From assembly GCF_014645695.1 (NCBI RefSeq), contig NZ_BMMF01000002.1, positions 124,001 to 188,000 on the forward strand: a stretch of DNA of 64,000 nt. The letters are read 5' to 3'. Below the pieces are notes generated by a model that saw nothing but the letters and a program-made list of their open reading frames with translations, searched no databases and was not told where the DNA came from. Positions 57,583-64,000 of the stretch are shown here, piece after piece. Position 1 is the first letter of the stretch; every line of letters starts with the position of its first letter. The DNA is from Salinarimonas ramus (lineage in GTDB: Bacteria > Pseudomonadota > Alphaproteobacteria > Rhizobiales > Beijerinckiaceae). A program made the translations under genes and the position numbers.

Positions 57583-58230
57583 ATGGCCGCAGGCGAGCCC
57601 GTGATCATCGGGGAATGGGAGGCGGCGCCGCAGGCGGACGGCGTCGCGACGATCCTGCCCGACGGCTGCATCGATCTCGTCCTCGTCGCGCGGCCGGGCG
57701 CGCCGCTCGCGGCCCACGCCTCCGCCCTCATGGCGGGCCCGACGCCGGTCGCGATCCGGGCCGGCGAGCGCCTCCACGGCCTGCGGCTCGCGCCCGGCTG
57801 GCGCATCGACACCGCCGCGCTCGCCGCGATCCTGGCCCGCGCCGACGACGATCCCGCCGCCATCCGCGCGCGGCTGCCGGACTGGGCGATCGCGCCCGGA
57901 CGCCTCGAGGACGCCCTCGCCTGCCTCCGCGAGGCGCGCGACGTCTCCGCCGCGGCCGCGTGCGCCGGCGTACGCCTTCGGACGCTGCAGCGCCTCGTCC
58001 TCGCGGAGACCGGCCGCACGCCGGATTTCTGGCGCCGTCTCGCCCGCGCCCGCCGTGCCGGACGCGCGCTCGCCGAAGGGCAGACGCCGACGAACGCGGC
58101 CTACGGCAACGACTTCGCCGACCAGCCTCACCTGACGCGCGAGCTCGTCCGCTTCTTCGGCACCACCCCCGCCCGCCTCGCCCGCGACGAACGGCTGGCC
58201 GAGCAGGTGCGCGCGACGGGTTATGGGTGA
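57583..58230 (+). CDS. AraC-family transcriptional regulator (DUF6597-like sensor)
   Basis: This 215-residue regulator has an N-terminal sensor domain ('VATILPDGCIDLVLV', 'GERLHGLRLAPGW', typical of the AraC group with a DUF6597-like domain) and a C-terminal HTH region ('AAACAGVRLRTLQRLVLAETGRTPDFWRRLARARRA', 'AAYGNDFADQPHLTRELVRFFGTTPARL'). It is short for the family but both helix-turn-helix units look complete. ATG 57583 has AAAGGGG upstream. It is divergent from gatC across about 70 bases; its regulon is unknown. Confidence 0.88.
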   Translation: MAAGEPVIIGEWEAAPQADGVATILPDGCIDLVLVARPGAPLAAHASALMAGPTPVAIRAGERLHGLRLAPGWRIDTAALAAILARADDDPAAIRARLPDWAIAPGRLEDALACLREARDVSAAAACAGVRLRTLQRLVLAETGRTPDFWRRLARARRAGRALAEGQTPTNAAYGNDFADQPHLTRELVRFFGTTPARLARDERLAEQVRATGYG

Positions 58231-58284
58231 GCGGTGGGGCGGTGGCCGGCCAAGATCACGGAGCGCTCCTGTGAGGTGGTCGAC

Positions 58285-58539
58285 TCAAGCCACCTCGTGA
58301 GCGTTAGCAAACTGCTCTTCCGAAATCCAGACGCGCATACGCCCCGATACTGATTCCCGCGGAAGCTCTATGAGAACGAGGCCCTCGCGCCGGGTGACGA
58401 GCGGACCGACGTCGAGCGTCTCGCCGTGGATGAGGCTCGTGTCGACGATGACCTCCTCGGTGCCGTCTCGCGTGACGATTCGAACGACGGCTTCGGACGG
58501 TCCAGGCCCTTTCATAAGTTGCTCGCACTTCAACAGCAT
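58285..58539 (-). CDS. Small hypothetical protein
   Basis: This 84-residue soluble protein is beta-rich by eye ('AVVRIVTRDGTEEVIVDTS', 'GLVLIELPRESVSGRMRVWI'), with no recognised family. GAGGAGCGAG precedes ATG 58539, which supports it being real. The in-frame extension upstream is weaker. It stands alone between the AraC gene (plus) and the VOC gene (minus). Confidence 0.55.
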   Translation of the reverse strand: MLLKCEQLMKGPGPSEAVVRIVTRDGTEEVIVDTSLIHGETLDVGPLVTRREGLVLIELPRESVSGRMRVWISEEQFANAHEVA

Positions 58540-58718
58540 CGCCCTCGCTCCTCGCTGCGGTCTTTCGATTCGGTGGAACGCTCGCATCACGACCTTCACC
58601 CCGACGATGATCGCGCCGACGTGGCCGAGACTTGTAAGACGAACGAATCTCGGGTTGCGACTCTAGTTCCGGCGTCGTCCGCGCGAAAGCCCGTTGCGCT
58701 GCCTCGCACACAGGTCAC

Positions 58719-59108
58719 TCAGGGCTGAGCCGGCACCGGCGAGCAGATCTCCACCAGGTACCCGTCCGGGTCCTTCACGTAGGAGGTCACCTGCCCCCAT
58801 TCCTCGCGGCGGGGCGGCTGGCTCGCTGTGGCGCCGGCCTCGACGGCGCGGGCGTAGGCCGCGTCGACGTCGGTCGTCTCGAAGGCGATCTCGAAGGTGG
58901 GGCGTGCCGGGTCCGGCGCGGCCGGGTCCTTGCCGAGCGAGCGCATGAGGCTGCGCGAGGAGAAGGAGAGCGTCGTCTCGCCGGTGGCGAGCTCGCCGTA
59001 ATCGCCGGACGGGTGGAGCATGCCGCGGGTAAGCCCGAAGGCGCGCTCGTAGAAGGCGAGCGTCTCGGCGACGTTCTCGACGTAGAGGATGGTGTACTTG
59101 AGCTTCAT
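58719..59108 (-). CDS. VOC-family (glyoxalase/lactoylglutathione-lyase-like) protein
   Basis: This 129-residue protein has the duplicated beta-alpha-beta-beta-beta fold of the VOC superfamily: 'LKYTILYVENVAETLAFYERAFGL', 'FEIAFETTDVDAAYARAVEAGA' and the C-terminal 'TSYVKDPDGYLVEICSP' with the metal-ligand Glu. It is annotated as glyoxalase-like; the substrate is unknown. It is monocistronic or cotranscribed with neighbours on the same strand. Confidence 0.9.
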   Translation of the reverse strand: MKLKYTILYVENVAETLAFYERAFGLTRGMLHPSGDYGELATGETTLSFSSRSLMRSLGKDPAAPDPARPTFEIAFETTDVDAAYARAVEAGATASQPPRREEWGQVTSYVKDPDGYLVEICSPVPAQP

Positions 59109-59187
59109 GAGGGTCGCTCCCTGTGCTGCGGATGCCCGACCCTGCCTCGCCGGGCGCCCGCCGTCTTGAAGGATCGCGACAGGCGGC

Positions 59188-59634
59188 TCAGCGATCGAGC
59201 GCGGCGATGGCGTGGCCCTTCTCGGGGAGCGGGACCGGCGCCTCGATCACGTCCCGCTCCGGCGGCGGCAGGACCTGATCGCCCAGCACGTGCACGGAGA
59301 GGACGATGAGGATCGCGGTGAGGATCACGATGCGCACGCGCTCGTCCGCCGCCGCCTCGCGCAGGCGCTGCGCCCAGACGGGCGGCTCGTCGTCGGGCGC
59401 GAATTCGTAGCCGCCCGTCACGGCGGGAACGACGGGCGCGAGCCGAATCGGCGGGCGCGGACGCGGGCCGACGAGATCGCGCGCCGAGATCACCGCGGCT
59501 CCGGCGCGCCGACGCGCGACGAGGCTGTCCGGTGAGAGATCGAGCACCGGCCGCACGACGTCCGTCGCCGGCACCGCGCGGCGCGGCTCGACGGGTTCGT
59601 TCTCGCGGGTGATGCCGATCGGATCGTCCGGCAC
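59188..59634 (-). CDS. Hypothetical protein with one C-terminal-half membrane helix
   Basis: This 148-residue protein has a Pro/Arg-rich, probably unstructured N-terminal part (1-88), an amphipathic stretch ('PPVWAQRLREAAADERVR'), one membrane helix ('IVILTAILIVLSVHVLG', about 101-117) and a short outer tail. No domain is recognised. A sequence matching the CtrA full site TTAA-N7-TTAA lies 19-33 bases upstream of the start (59653-59667), suggesting cell-cycle control; this is inferred. Confidence 0.65.
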   Translation of the reverse strand: MPDDPIGITRENEPVEPRRAVPATDVVRPVLDLSPDSLVARRRAGAAVISARDLVGPRPRPPIRLAPVVPAVTGGYEFAPDDEPPVWAQRLREAAADERVRIVILTAILIVLSVHVLGDQVLPPPERDVIEAPVPLPEKGHAIAALDR

Positions 59635-59652
59635 GGGTGCCTCGTCGCGTGG

Positions 59653-59667
59653 TTAAGGATCTCTTAA
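59653..59667. promoter_or_regulatory. Candidate CtrA-binding site
   Basis: TTAA (59653-59656), seven bases, TTAA (59664-59667) followed by C is an exact match to the CtrA full-site consensus TTAA-N7-TTAAC. It lies immediately upstream of the membrane protein gene at 59634. A TTAAC half-site also occurs near 59722. In a GC-rich genome such a match is unlikely but not impossible by chance. Confidence 0.55.
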
Positions 59668-59732
59668 CGCGCGACCCTGCCAGAGTCGTTCGCGGCCCGG
59701 AAGCGCGGGCCGGGAACATGGTTAACGGGCGT

Positions 59733-60440
59733 TCACTCTCCGATCCGGACGGGCATGCCCTTGTGGGGCACGATCACCTGTATGTCGCTGCCCTGCATCT
59801 GCGCGACGAAGGCGTCCGCGGTCTGGTCGATGATGGGGAAGGATCCGTAATGGCACGGGATCGCCGCCTTGGCCTTGGGGAAATAGCGCTTCATGGCGAG
59901 CGCCGCGCTCTTCGCGCCCATCGTGAAGCGGTCGCCCACGGGCACCATCACGACGTCGGGCTCGTGGAGCTCGGCGATGAGCGCCATGTCGGAGAAGATG
60001 TCGGTGTCGCCCATATGGTAGACGACGGGCTCGCCCGGCGCCTTGACGATCAAGCCGGCGGCGCTGCCGAGCGGGAAGGTCACGCCCTGCTCGACCAGGC
60101 CGGCGGAATGGTCGGCGCGCACCATGCTGACCTCGAAGCCGCCGACGTCCACCGTGCCGCCGATGTTCATCGGGCTGAAATTCGCCAGCCCTTGCGTGGC
60201 GAGATACATGCACAGATCGTAGTTGGTGACGACCGTCGCGCCGCTCTCCTCGGCGATGGCGAGGGTGTCGCCGACATGATCGCCGTGCGCATGGGTGACG
60301 AGCACGTGCGTCACGCCCGCGGACGCCTGCGCGACGTCGCCCTCGAAGCCGGGATTGCCGGTCAGGAACGGGTCGATGAGGACGACGGCGTCCTCGAACT
60401 CGAGCCGGAAGGCGGAATGTCCGAACCAGATGATCTTCAT
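59733..60440 (-). CDS. Metallo-beta-lactamase-fold metal-dependent hydrolase (UPF0173-like)
   Basis: This 235-residue enzyme has the MBL-fold metal motif '[15 protein letters not shown]' (His-x-His-x-Asp-His), the N-terminal '[24 protein letters not shown]', 'VRADHSAG', '[13 protein letters not shown]' (Asp) and '[10 protein letters not shown]' (His). The order fits the UPF0173 group of metal-dependent hydrolases of unknown substrate. It is cytosolic, with no signal peptide. Confidence 0.92.
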   Translation of the reverse strand: MKIIWFGHSAFRLEFEDAVVLIDPFLTGNPGFEGDVAQASAGVTHVLVTHAHGDHVGDTLAIAEESGATVVTNYDLCMYLATQGLANFSPMNIGGTVDVGGFEVSMVRADHSAGLVEQGVTFPLGSAAGLIVKAPGEPVVYHMGDTDIFSDMALIAELHEPDVVMVPVGDRFTMGAKSAALAMKRYFPKAKAAIPCHYGSFPIIDQTADAFVAQMQGSDIQVIVPHKGMPVRIGE

Positions 60441-60577
60441 GAGTCGCGCTCCCTCGTCGTTTGTCCTAGAACGCGCGGGCCCGGCGGATGCTCCGCCCCG
60501 CGAGCCCGGACGACCAGGATGATTCGCGACCGCGACGATAGCGCCCGTCCCGGCCCGCCGCCATGCGGGGGCCGCCG

Positions 60578-61084
60578 ATGAGCGCGGAGCTCGAGACGCT
60601 GTCCGCGACGCTCCCCGCCCGCGGGCGCCTGATGGGCGTCGATCTGGGCACCAAGACGATCGGCCTCGCGCTGTCGGACCCCGCCCGCCGCATCGCGAGC
60701 CCGCTCGAGACCATCCGGCGCGTCAAGTTCGGGCCCGACGCCGCGCGGATGGTCGAGATCGTCCGGCGCGAGGAGGTCGTGGCCATCGTCATGGGCCTGC
60801 CGCTCAACATGGACGGCTCGTCCGGCCCGCGCGTGCAGGCGACGCGCGCCTTCATGCGCAACCTCGCCCCCCTCGTCCCCTGCCCCATCGTGCCCTGGGA
60901 CGAGCGGCTCTCCACCGTCGCCGTCACGCGCATGCTGATCGAGGCGGACGCCTCGCGCGCCCGGCGCGGCGAGGTCGTCGACAAGGTCGCCGCAGCCTAC
61001 ATCCTGCAGGGCGCCCTCGATCGCCTGGAGGCGATCGCGGCCCGCATGGAGGGCGACGACGGGTACGAGACCGACGACGCTTAG
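60578..61084 (+). CDS. ruvX: Putative Holliday-junction resolvase RuvX (YqgF)
   Basis: This 168-residue RNase-H-fold protein has '[21 protein letters not shown]', '[14 protein letters not shown]', '[16 protein letters not shown]' and '[15 protein letters not shown]', with conserved Asp and Glu. RuvX/YqgF is proposed to act in recombination or rRNA processing. ATG 60578 was preferred because GGGG precedes it at good spacing; an in-frame ATG at 60563 adds five residues. Its stop codon overlaps that of the convergent flavodoxin gene. Confidence 0.93.
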   Translation: MSAELETLSATLPARGRLMGVDLGTKTIGLALSDPARRIASPLETIRRVKFGPDAARMVEIVRREEVVAIVMGLPLNMDGSSGPRVQATRAFMRNLAPLVPCPIVPWDERLSTVAVTRMLIEADASRARRGEVVDKVAAAYILQGALDRLEAIAARMEGDDGYETDDA

Positions 61085-61626
61085 GCGCCGGGCGCAGCCG
61101 CCGCGAGGGTCTCCTCGACGAAGGCGTCCAACGCGTCCCAGTCGGTATATTCGCGGTCGGCGCCCGCCTGCACGTGCTCGCCCCGGCGATAGGCGACGTA
61201 GCGCATGGCCCAGCTCTTCAGGAAATCGTAGCGCGTGAAGCGGAAAGCGCCGGCGGCGTGGTGCAGGCGTGGCGCCCGCCACCCGGTCTCGTGCCGGAAG
61301 CCCTCGACGCAGCGCGCGAGCCCGGCCCAGTCCTCCGGATCGTCGCCCGCGGCCGAGAGCGAGACCGAGACGAAGGCGCTGGCGCTCGCGTTCAAGGCCG
61401 CCGCGTGCCGGCGCGCATAGTCGACGAGCGGCGCCTGGTAGCGCCCGACATGGACCGAGCCGGCGAGGATCGCGAGGTCGAAGGCCGCCGGGTCGTCTCC
61501 CGGTCCGGCCGCACTGGCGTCGAGCAGCGTCGCCTCGTGCCCGAGATCGCCCACGCGAGCCGCGATCCGCTCCGCGATCTTGCGCGTCTGCCCCTCCGTC
61601 GTGCCGTAGACGACGAGAACTCGCAT
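61081..61626 (-). CDS. Flavodoxin-domain protein (HemG-like)
   Basis: This 181-residue protein has a flavodoxin fold: 'RVLVVYGTTEGQTRKIAERI' (FMN phosphate loop), 'FDLAILAGSVHVGRYQAPL', 'AFVSVSLSAAGDDPE' and the C-terminal 'YTDWDALDAFVEETL'. The segment 'FRFTRYDFLKSWAMRYVAYR' resembles protoporphyrinogen oxidase HemG. A heme-synthesis role is possible but other redox roles cannot be excluded. ATG 61626 has GGGAGG upstream. It converges with ruvX by shared stop bases. Confidence 0.85.
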   Translation of the reverse strand: MRVLVVYGTTEGQTRKIAERIAARVGDLGHEATLLDASAAGPGDDPAAFDLAILAGSVHVGRYQAPLVDYARRHAAALNASASAFVSVSLSAAGDDPEDWAGLARCVEGFRHETGWRAPRLHHAAGAFRFTRYDFLKSWAMRYVAYRRGEHVQAGADREYTDWDALDAFVEETLAAAAPGA

Positions 61627-61774
61627 GGCCTCACCTCCCGCCCCTGTCGATCCGCATCCTCCGTTTCGCGGAGAATTAGGAGCGGAGTCCTCCACCTTCC
61701 CATCCGGGAGAGCACGAAGGCCGCGCGCTGTTTCAGGCGTTGAACCGCGTGTTTCAACGCGCTAGGCGTGGAGC

Positions 61775-62656
61775 ATGCGCACCTCGCCCGTCACCGACCT
61801 GATCCGCGCGCGCTACGACGCGCTGCCCCCGCAGCTGAAGGCGGCCGCACGGTTCGTCCTGGAGAACCCGCGGGAGGTGGCGCTCCTCTCCACGCGGGAG
61901 CAGGCGGCGCGCGCGGGCGTGTCGCCGGCGGCGCTGACGCGGCTCGCGCAGCGGCTCGATCTCGACGGCTACGACGCGCTGCGCCGCATTCATGCCGAGG
62001 CGCTGCGAGAGCCGACCTCCGACGGCTTCGCCGGCCGCGCGGAGGCGCTCGTCGCGGATCGCGAGAGCGCGGACGATGCGCGCTTCGTCGCGGGCTTCGT
62101 CGGGGCCATGGGCGAGGACCTGGCCTCGCTCGCGGAGCCGGGCTCGGCGGAGGCGCTGGCGCAAGCGGCGGACGCGATCGTGCGGGCGCGCAGCCTGCGC
62201 TGCTACGGCCTGCGCTCGAGCTTCGCCGTCGCCTATGCCGCGTCCTACGTGATGGGCATCGTCGGCGTGCGCACCGAGCTCGTCGATTCGCCCGGCGGCA
62301 CCGGGCTCGATCGGCTGCGCGACCTCTCGCGGGAAGACGCGCTCCTCGCCGTCTCGGTTCGCCCCTACGCGCGCCCGGTGCGCCAGGCGCTGGCCTTTGC
62401 GCGGGAGCGCGGCGCGACGACGATCGCCGTGACCGACGATCCCGTCTCGCCCGTGGCGCGCCTCGCGGACATCGTCGTGCGCGTGCGAATCGAGACGCCC
62501 TCCTTCTTCCACGCGATGACGCCCGCCTTCTCGGCGGTGGAGTGCCTCGCGGCGCTGGTGGCGCGCCGGATGGGGGCCGCCGCCCCCGAGGCCGCCGGCC
62601 GCGCGGACGCGCATCTCGCGGCCTTCGGCGTGTACGAGCCGCCCGAGCGCGGCTGA
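61775..62656 (+). CDS. MurR/RpiR-family transcriptional regulator
   Basis: This 293-residue regulator has an N-terminal HTH_6 domain ('LPPQLKAAARFVLENPREVALLSTREQAARAGVSPAALTRLAQRL') and a C-terminal SIS sugar-phosphate-binding domain (about 110-270, 'RSLRCYGLRSSFAVAYAASYVM', 'LLAVSVRPYARPVRQALAFA', 'ATTIAVTDDPVSPVARLADIV'). RpiR proteins sense phosphorylated sugars. The regulated genes are not evident; nothing sugar-related is adjacent. Confidence 0.9.
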   Translation: MRTSPVTDLIRARYDALPPQLKAAARFVLENPREVALLSTREQAARAGVSPAALTRLAQRLDLDGYDALRRIHAEALREPTSDGFAGRAEALVADRESADDARFVAGFVGAMGEDLASLAEPGSAEALAQAADAIVRARSLRCYGLRSSFAVAYAASYVMGIVGVRTELVDSPGGTGLDRLRDLSREDALLAVSVRPYARPVRQALAFARERGATTIAVTDDPVSPVARLADIVVRVRIETPSFFHAMTPAFSAVECLAALVARRMGAAAPEAAGRADAHLAAFGVYEPPERG

Positions 62657-62700
62657 CGCGTCCCACGTGCCGAAGGGTCGCGGCGCTCCGACGGATCGCG

Positions 62701-62715
62701 GTAACGACCCGTTAA
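62701..62715. promoter_or_regulatory. Near-consensus CtrA-like site
   Basis: GTAA (62701-62704), seven bases, TTAA (62712-62715) followed by C differs from TTAA-N7-TTAAC at one base. It is about 115 bases upstream of a small membrane protein gene (62828). It gains weight from the perfect site at 59653-59667. Confidence 0.4.
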
Positions 62716-62827
62716 CCGCTCCGGCCCTTTTTCGAGGGAGCGGGCGCGAATGCCACGCCGTTCAAGCGCGGTTCAGCCGCCGCGGGCGAGCGTCCCGGCA
62801 TTGTTCCGCGTTGTGAAGGGTCCGTAC

Positions 62828-63049
62828 ATGGCCACCGCCCAGACCACGATCTCCGTCGCCGCCGAGGCCCCGCGCCGGGGTCGGGCCGGCGCGCTCACGC
62901 GCGCGCTCGGCCTGGCGCTCGCGCCGATGCTGCTGTTCCTGTCGATTCCCGTGGGTCTCGCCGGCGGCTTCGTGCTGGCCTGGTGCCTTCTCGTAGCGAG
63001 CCTCGTCCTCGTGACCCTCGACGCCGCCCTCTTCGGCCGCGCGCGCTGA
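62828..63049 (+). CDS. Small membrane protein with two predicted helices
   Basis: This 73-residue protein has a short basic N-terminus and two hydrophobic segments ('LGLALAPMLLFLSIPVGLAGG', about 33-53, and 'VLAWCLLVASLVLVTLDAAL', about 49-69). No family is recognised. ATG 62828 follows an AAGGG ribosome site; in-frame upstream codons look non-coding. It ends ten bases before the convergent flippase gene. Confidence 0.6.
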   Translation: MATAQTTISVAAEAPRRGRAGALTRALGLALAPMLLFLSIPVGLAGGFVLAWCLLVASLVLVTLDAALFGRAR

Positions 63050-63058
63050 GAGCGCCGC

Positions 63059-64000
63059 TCACGCGAGCGCGCGGCGCAGCACGAAGGCGAGCGCCAGCGC
63101 CTCGAACACCATGCCCGCCGAGAGCGCGATCGCGGCGCCCACGGGCCCGTGCAGGGGCGCGAGCCAGAAGGCGAGGAGCGTCGCGACGAACGCCGTCGCG
63201 ACGTAGACGAGGGCGCATTCGCGCTCCTTGCCGATCATGTTCAGCACCCTCTCCGCGGGCCCCACGGCTGCGAGGATCACGGCGCCCGCGGCGACGATCG
63301 CCATGGCGGGCCAGGCGGCGACGAAGGCCTCGCCGAAGAGCCCCAGCACGAACGGCCCCAGCGCCACCAGCGCCGCGGCGAAGGCGACGGAGGGCACGAA
63401 GGTCGCGAGGCAGGCCCGCACCACCATGCGCCGCAAGGCCGCGCGGTCACCCGCGACGTGGAGCGCGCTCACCCGGTGCGCCACCGCGTTCGACACGGCG
63501 TAGGCGACGAACTGGACGAGCGCGAGGCTCTTCACCGCGGCGAAGTAGATGCCGACCTCCTCGGCCGGGCGCGTCAGGGACAGCGCGATCACGTCGACGC
63601 TCGTCGCGACGAGCGCGCCGATGTCCCCCACGACGATGGGCGAGACGACGAGGCCCCAGGAGCGCAGGTGATAGCGCCGCTCGCCCGCGGGCACGACGGC
63701 ACGGATGCGCGGGGCGACGATCGCCGTCTGAACGAGGAGCGCGACGAGCGCCGCCACGAGCATTGCGAGGATCACGACGCTCGCGTCGAGGCCCACCCCG
63801 AGCCCCGCCGCGCCGAGCACCAAGCCCAGCGCGAGGACGGGGCGCAGCAGAAAATTGGGGCCGAGCGCCACGACGGGCCAGTCGAACGCCTTGGCGATGC
63901 CCTCCTGCGCGAGAAGCACGGCGACGAAGGGCAGCATGACGAAGGCTAGCGAGAGCACCGGGTCCGCGTTCCAGGTCATCGCCGAGCCGATCGCACCGAT
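63059..64000 (-). CDS. Polysaccharide flippase (MATE/Wzx-like), 5' truncated
   Basis: The reading frame is open to the window end, so the N-terminal part is missing; about 313 residues are seen. It is almost entirely hydrophobic helices, with MOP-superfamily features ('HLRSWGLVVSPIVVGDIGALVATSVDVIALSLTRPAEEVGIYFAA', 'LGLFGEAFVAAWPAMAIVAAGAVILA', 'ERVLNMIGKERECALVYV'). It resembles lipopolysaccharide or exopolysaccharide O-unit flippases that move lipid-linked sugars across the inner membrane. Together with ugd it suggests surface polysaccharide synthesis, although the two loci are far apart here. Confidence 0.85.
   Translation of the reverse strand: MGAIGSAMTWNADPVLSLAFVMLPFVAVLLAQEGIAKAFDWPVVALGPNFLLRPVLALGLVLGAAGLGVGLDASVVILAMLVAALVALLVQTAIVAPRIRAVVPAGERRYHLRSWGLVVSPIVVGDIGALVATSVDVIALSLTRPAEEVGIYFAAVKSLALVQFVAYAVSNAVAHRVSALHVAGDRAALRRMVVRACLATFVPSVAFAAALVALGPFVLGLFGEAFVAAWPAMAIVAAGAVILAAVGPAERVLNMIGKERECALVYVATAFVATLLAFWLAPLHGPVGAAIALSAGMVFEALALAFVLRRALA

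Overview
The window is uniformly GC-rich, with G or C at most third codon positions in the core genes. It looks like chromosomal DNA of a Hyphomicrobiales-type alphaproteobacterium (Methylobacteriaceae/Salinarimonadaceae/Beijerinckiaceae relatives are the best guess). Supporting signs are the serB-miaA-ilvB-ilvN order, a Tat-exported TIGR03808-like repeat protein, a two-domain cold-shock protein, an unknown tail-anchored-looking protein beside purA, and TTAA-N7-TTAA boxes that resemble CtrA sites. The organism is inferred from gene content, not from a marker gene. No rRNA, tRNA, CRISPR array or transposase was seen.

Layout. 1-6.4 kb: a peptide/nickel-type ABC importer operon (binding protein cut by the window start, permease, a permease-ATPase fusion, second ATPase) ending in a FadR-type regulator. 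6.4-13.3 kb: cysQ and ugd (minus), a Tat-exported PhoX-like phosphatase, thyA, and hisS (minus). 13.5-20.9 kb is accessory: a 1,474-residue beta-helix protein with sugar-binding modules, a divergent AraC regulator, and a TetR/MFS pair around a perfect palindrome. 21-28.5 kb: serB, miaA, an inserted subtilase plus a small protein resembling its own prodomain, then ilvB behind a leader-peptide attenuator, a degenerate DUF559 gene framed by palindromic repeats, a glutathione transferase, and ilvN. 28.5-35 kb: map, an FkbM methyltransferase, the TIGR03808-like protein, crcB, the unknown membrane protein and purA. 35.4-39.6 kb: a tightly overlapping four-gene plus-strand operon (FAD oxidoreductase, MFS transporter, HAD phosphatase, MazG-HPRT fusion) followed by adenine deaminase. 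41.6-48.2 kb: cold-shock protein, small exported proteins, a GlcG/HbpS protein, ettA, two charged helical orphans, an SDR and a YraN protein. 48.3-64 kb: a two-subunit molybdenum hydroxylase, M20 peptidase, trmL, a beta-barrel porin-like protein, pgpA-like, gatA, gatC, an AraC regulator, VOC and MBL-fold proteins, ruvX, a flavodoxin, an RpiR regulator and, at the edge, a polysaccharide flippase.

Three parts deserve most attention. First, the 35.4-39.6 kb operon looks like a module that handles a purine-like base or nucleotide. Its phosphoribosyltransferase appears to lack the lysine that normally contacts the purine O6, and it lies between purA and adenine deaminase. Second, the subtilase and its free-standing prodomain homologue look like a protease-inhibitor pair inserted between miaA and the ilv leader. 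Third, the ilvB leader can be read in detail: a 16-codon peptide with five consecutive Ile/Leu/Val codons, mutually exclusive hairpins, and a T-tailed terminator. All functional statements come from reading motifs by eye; no searches were run.
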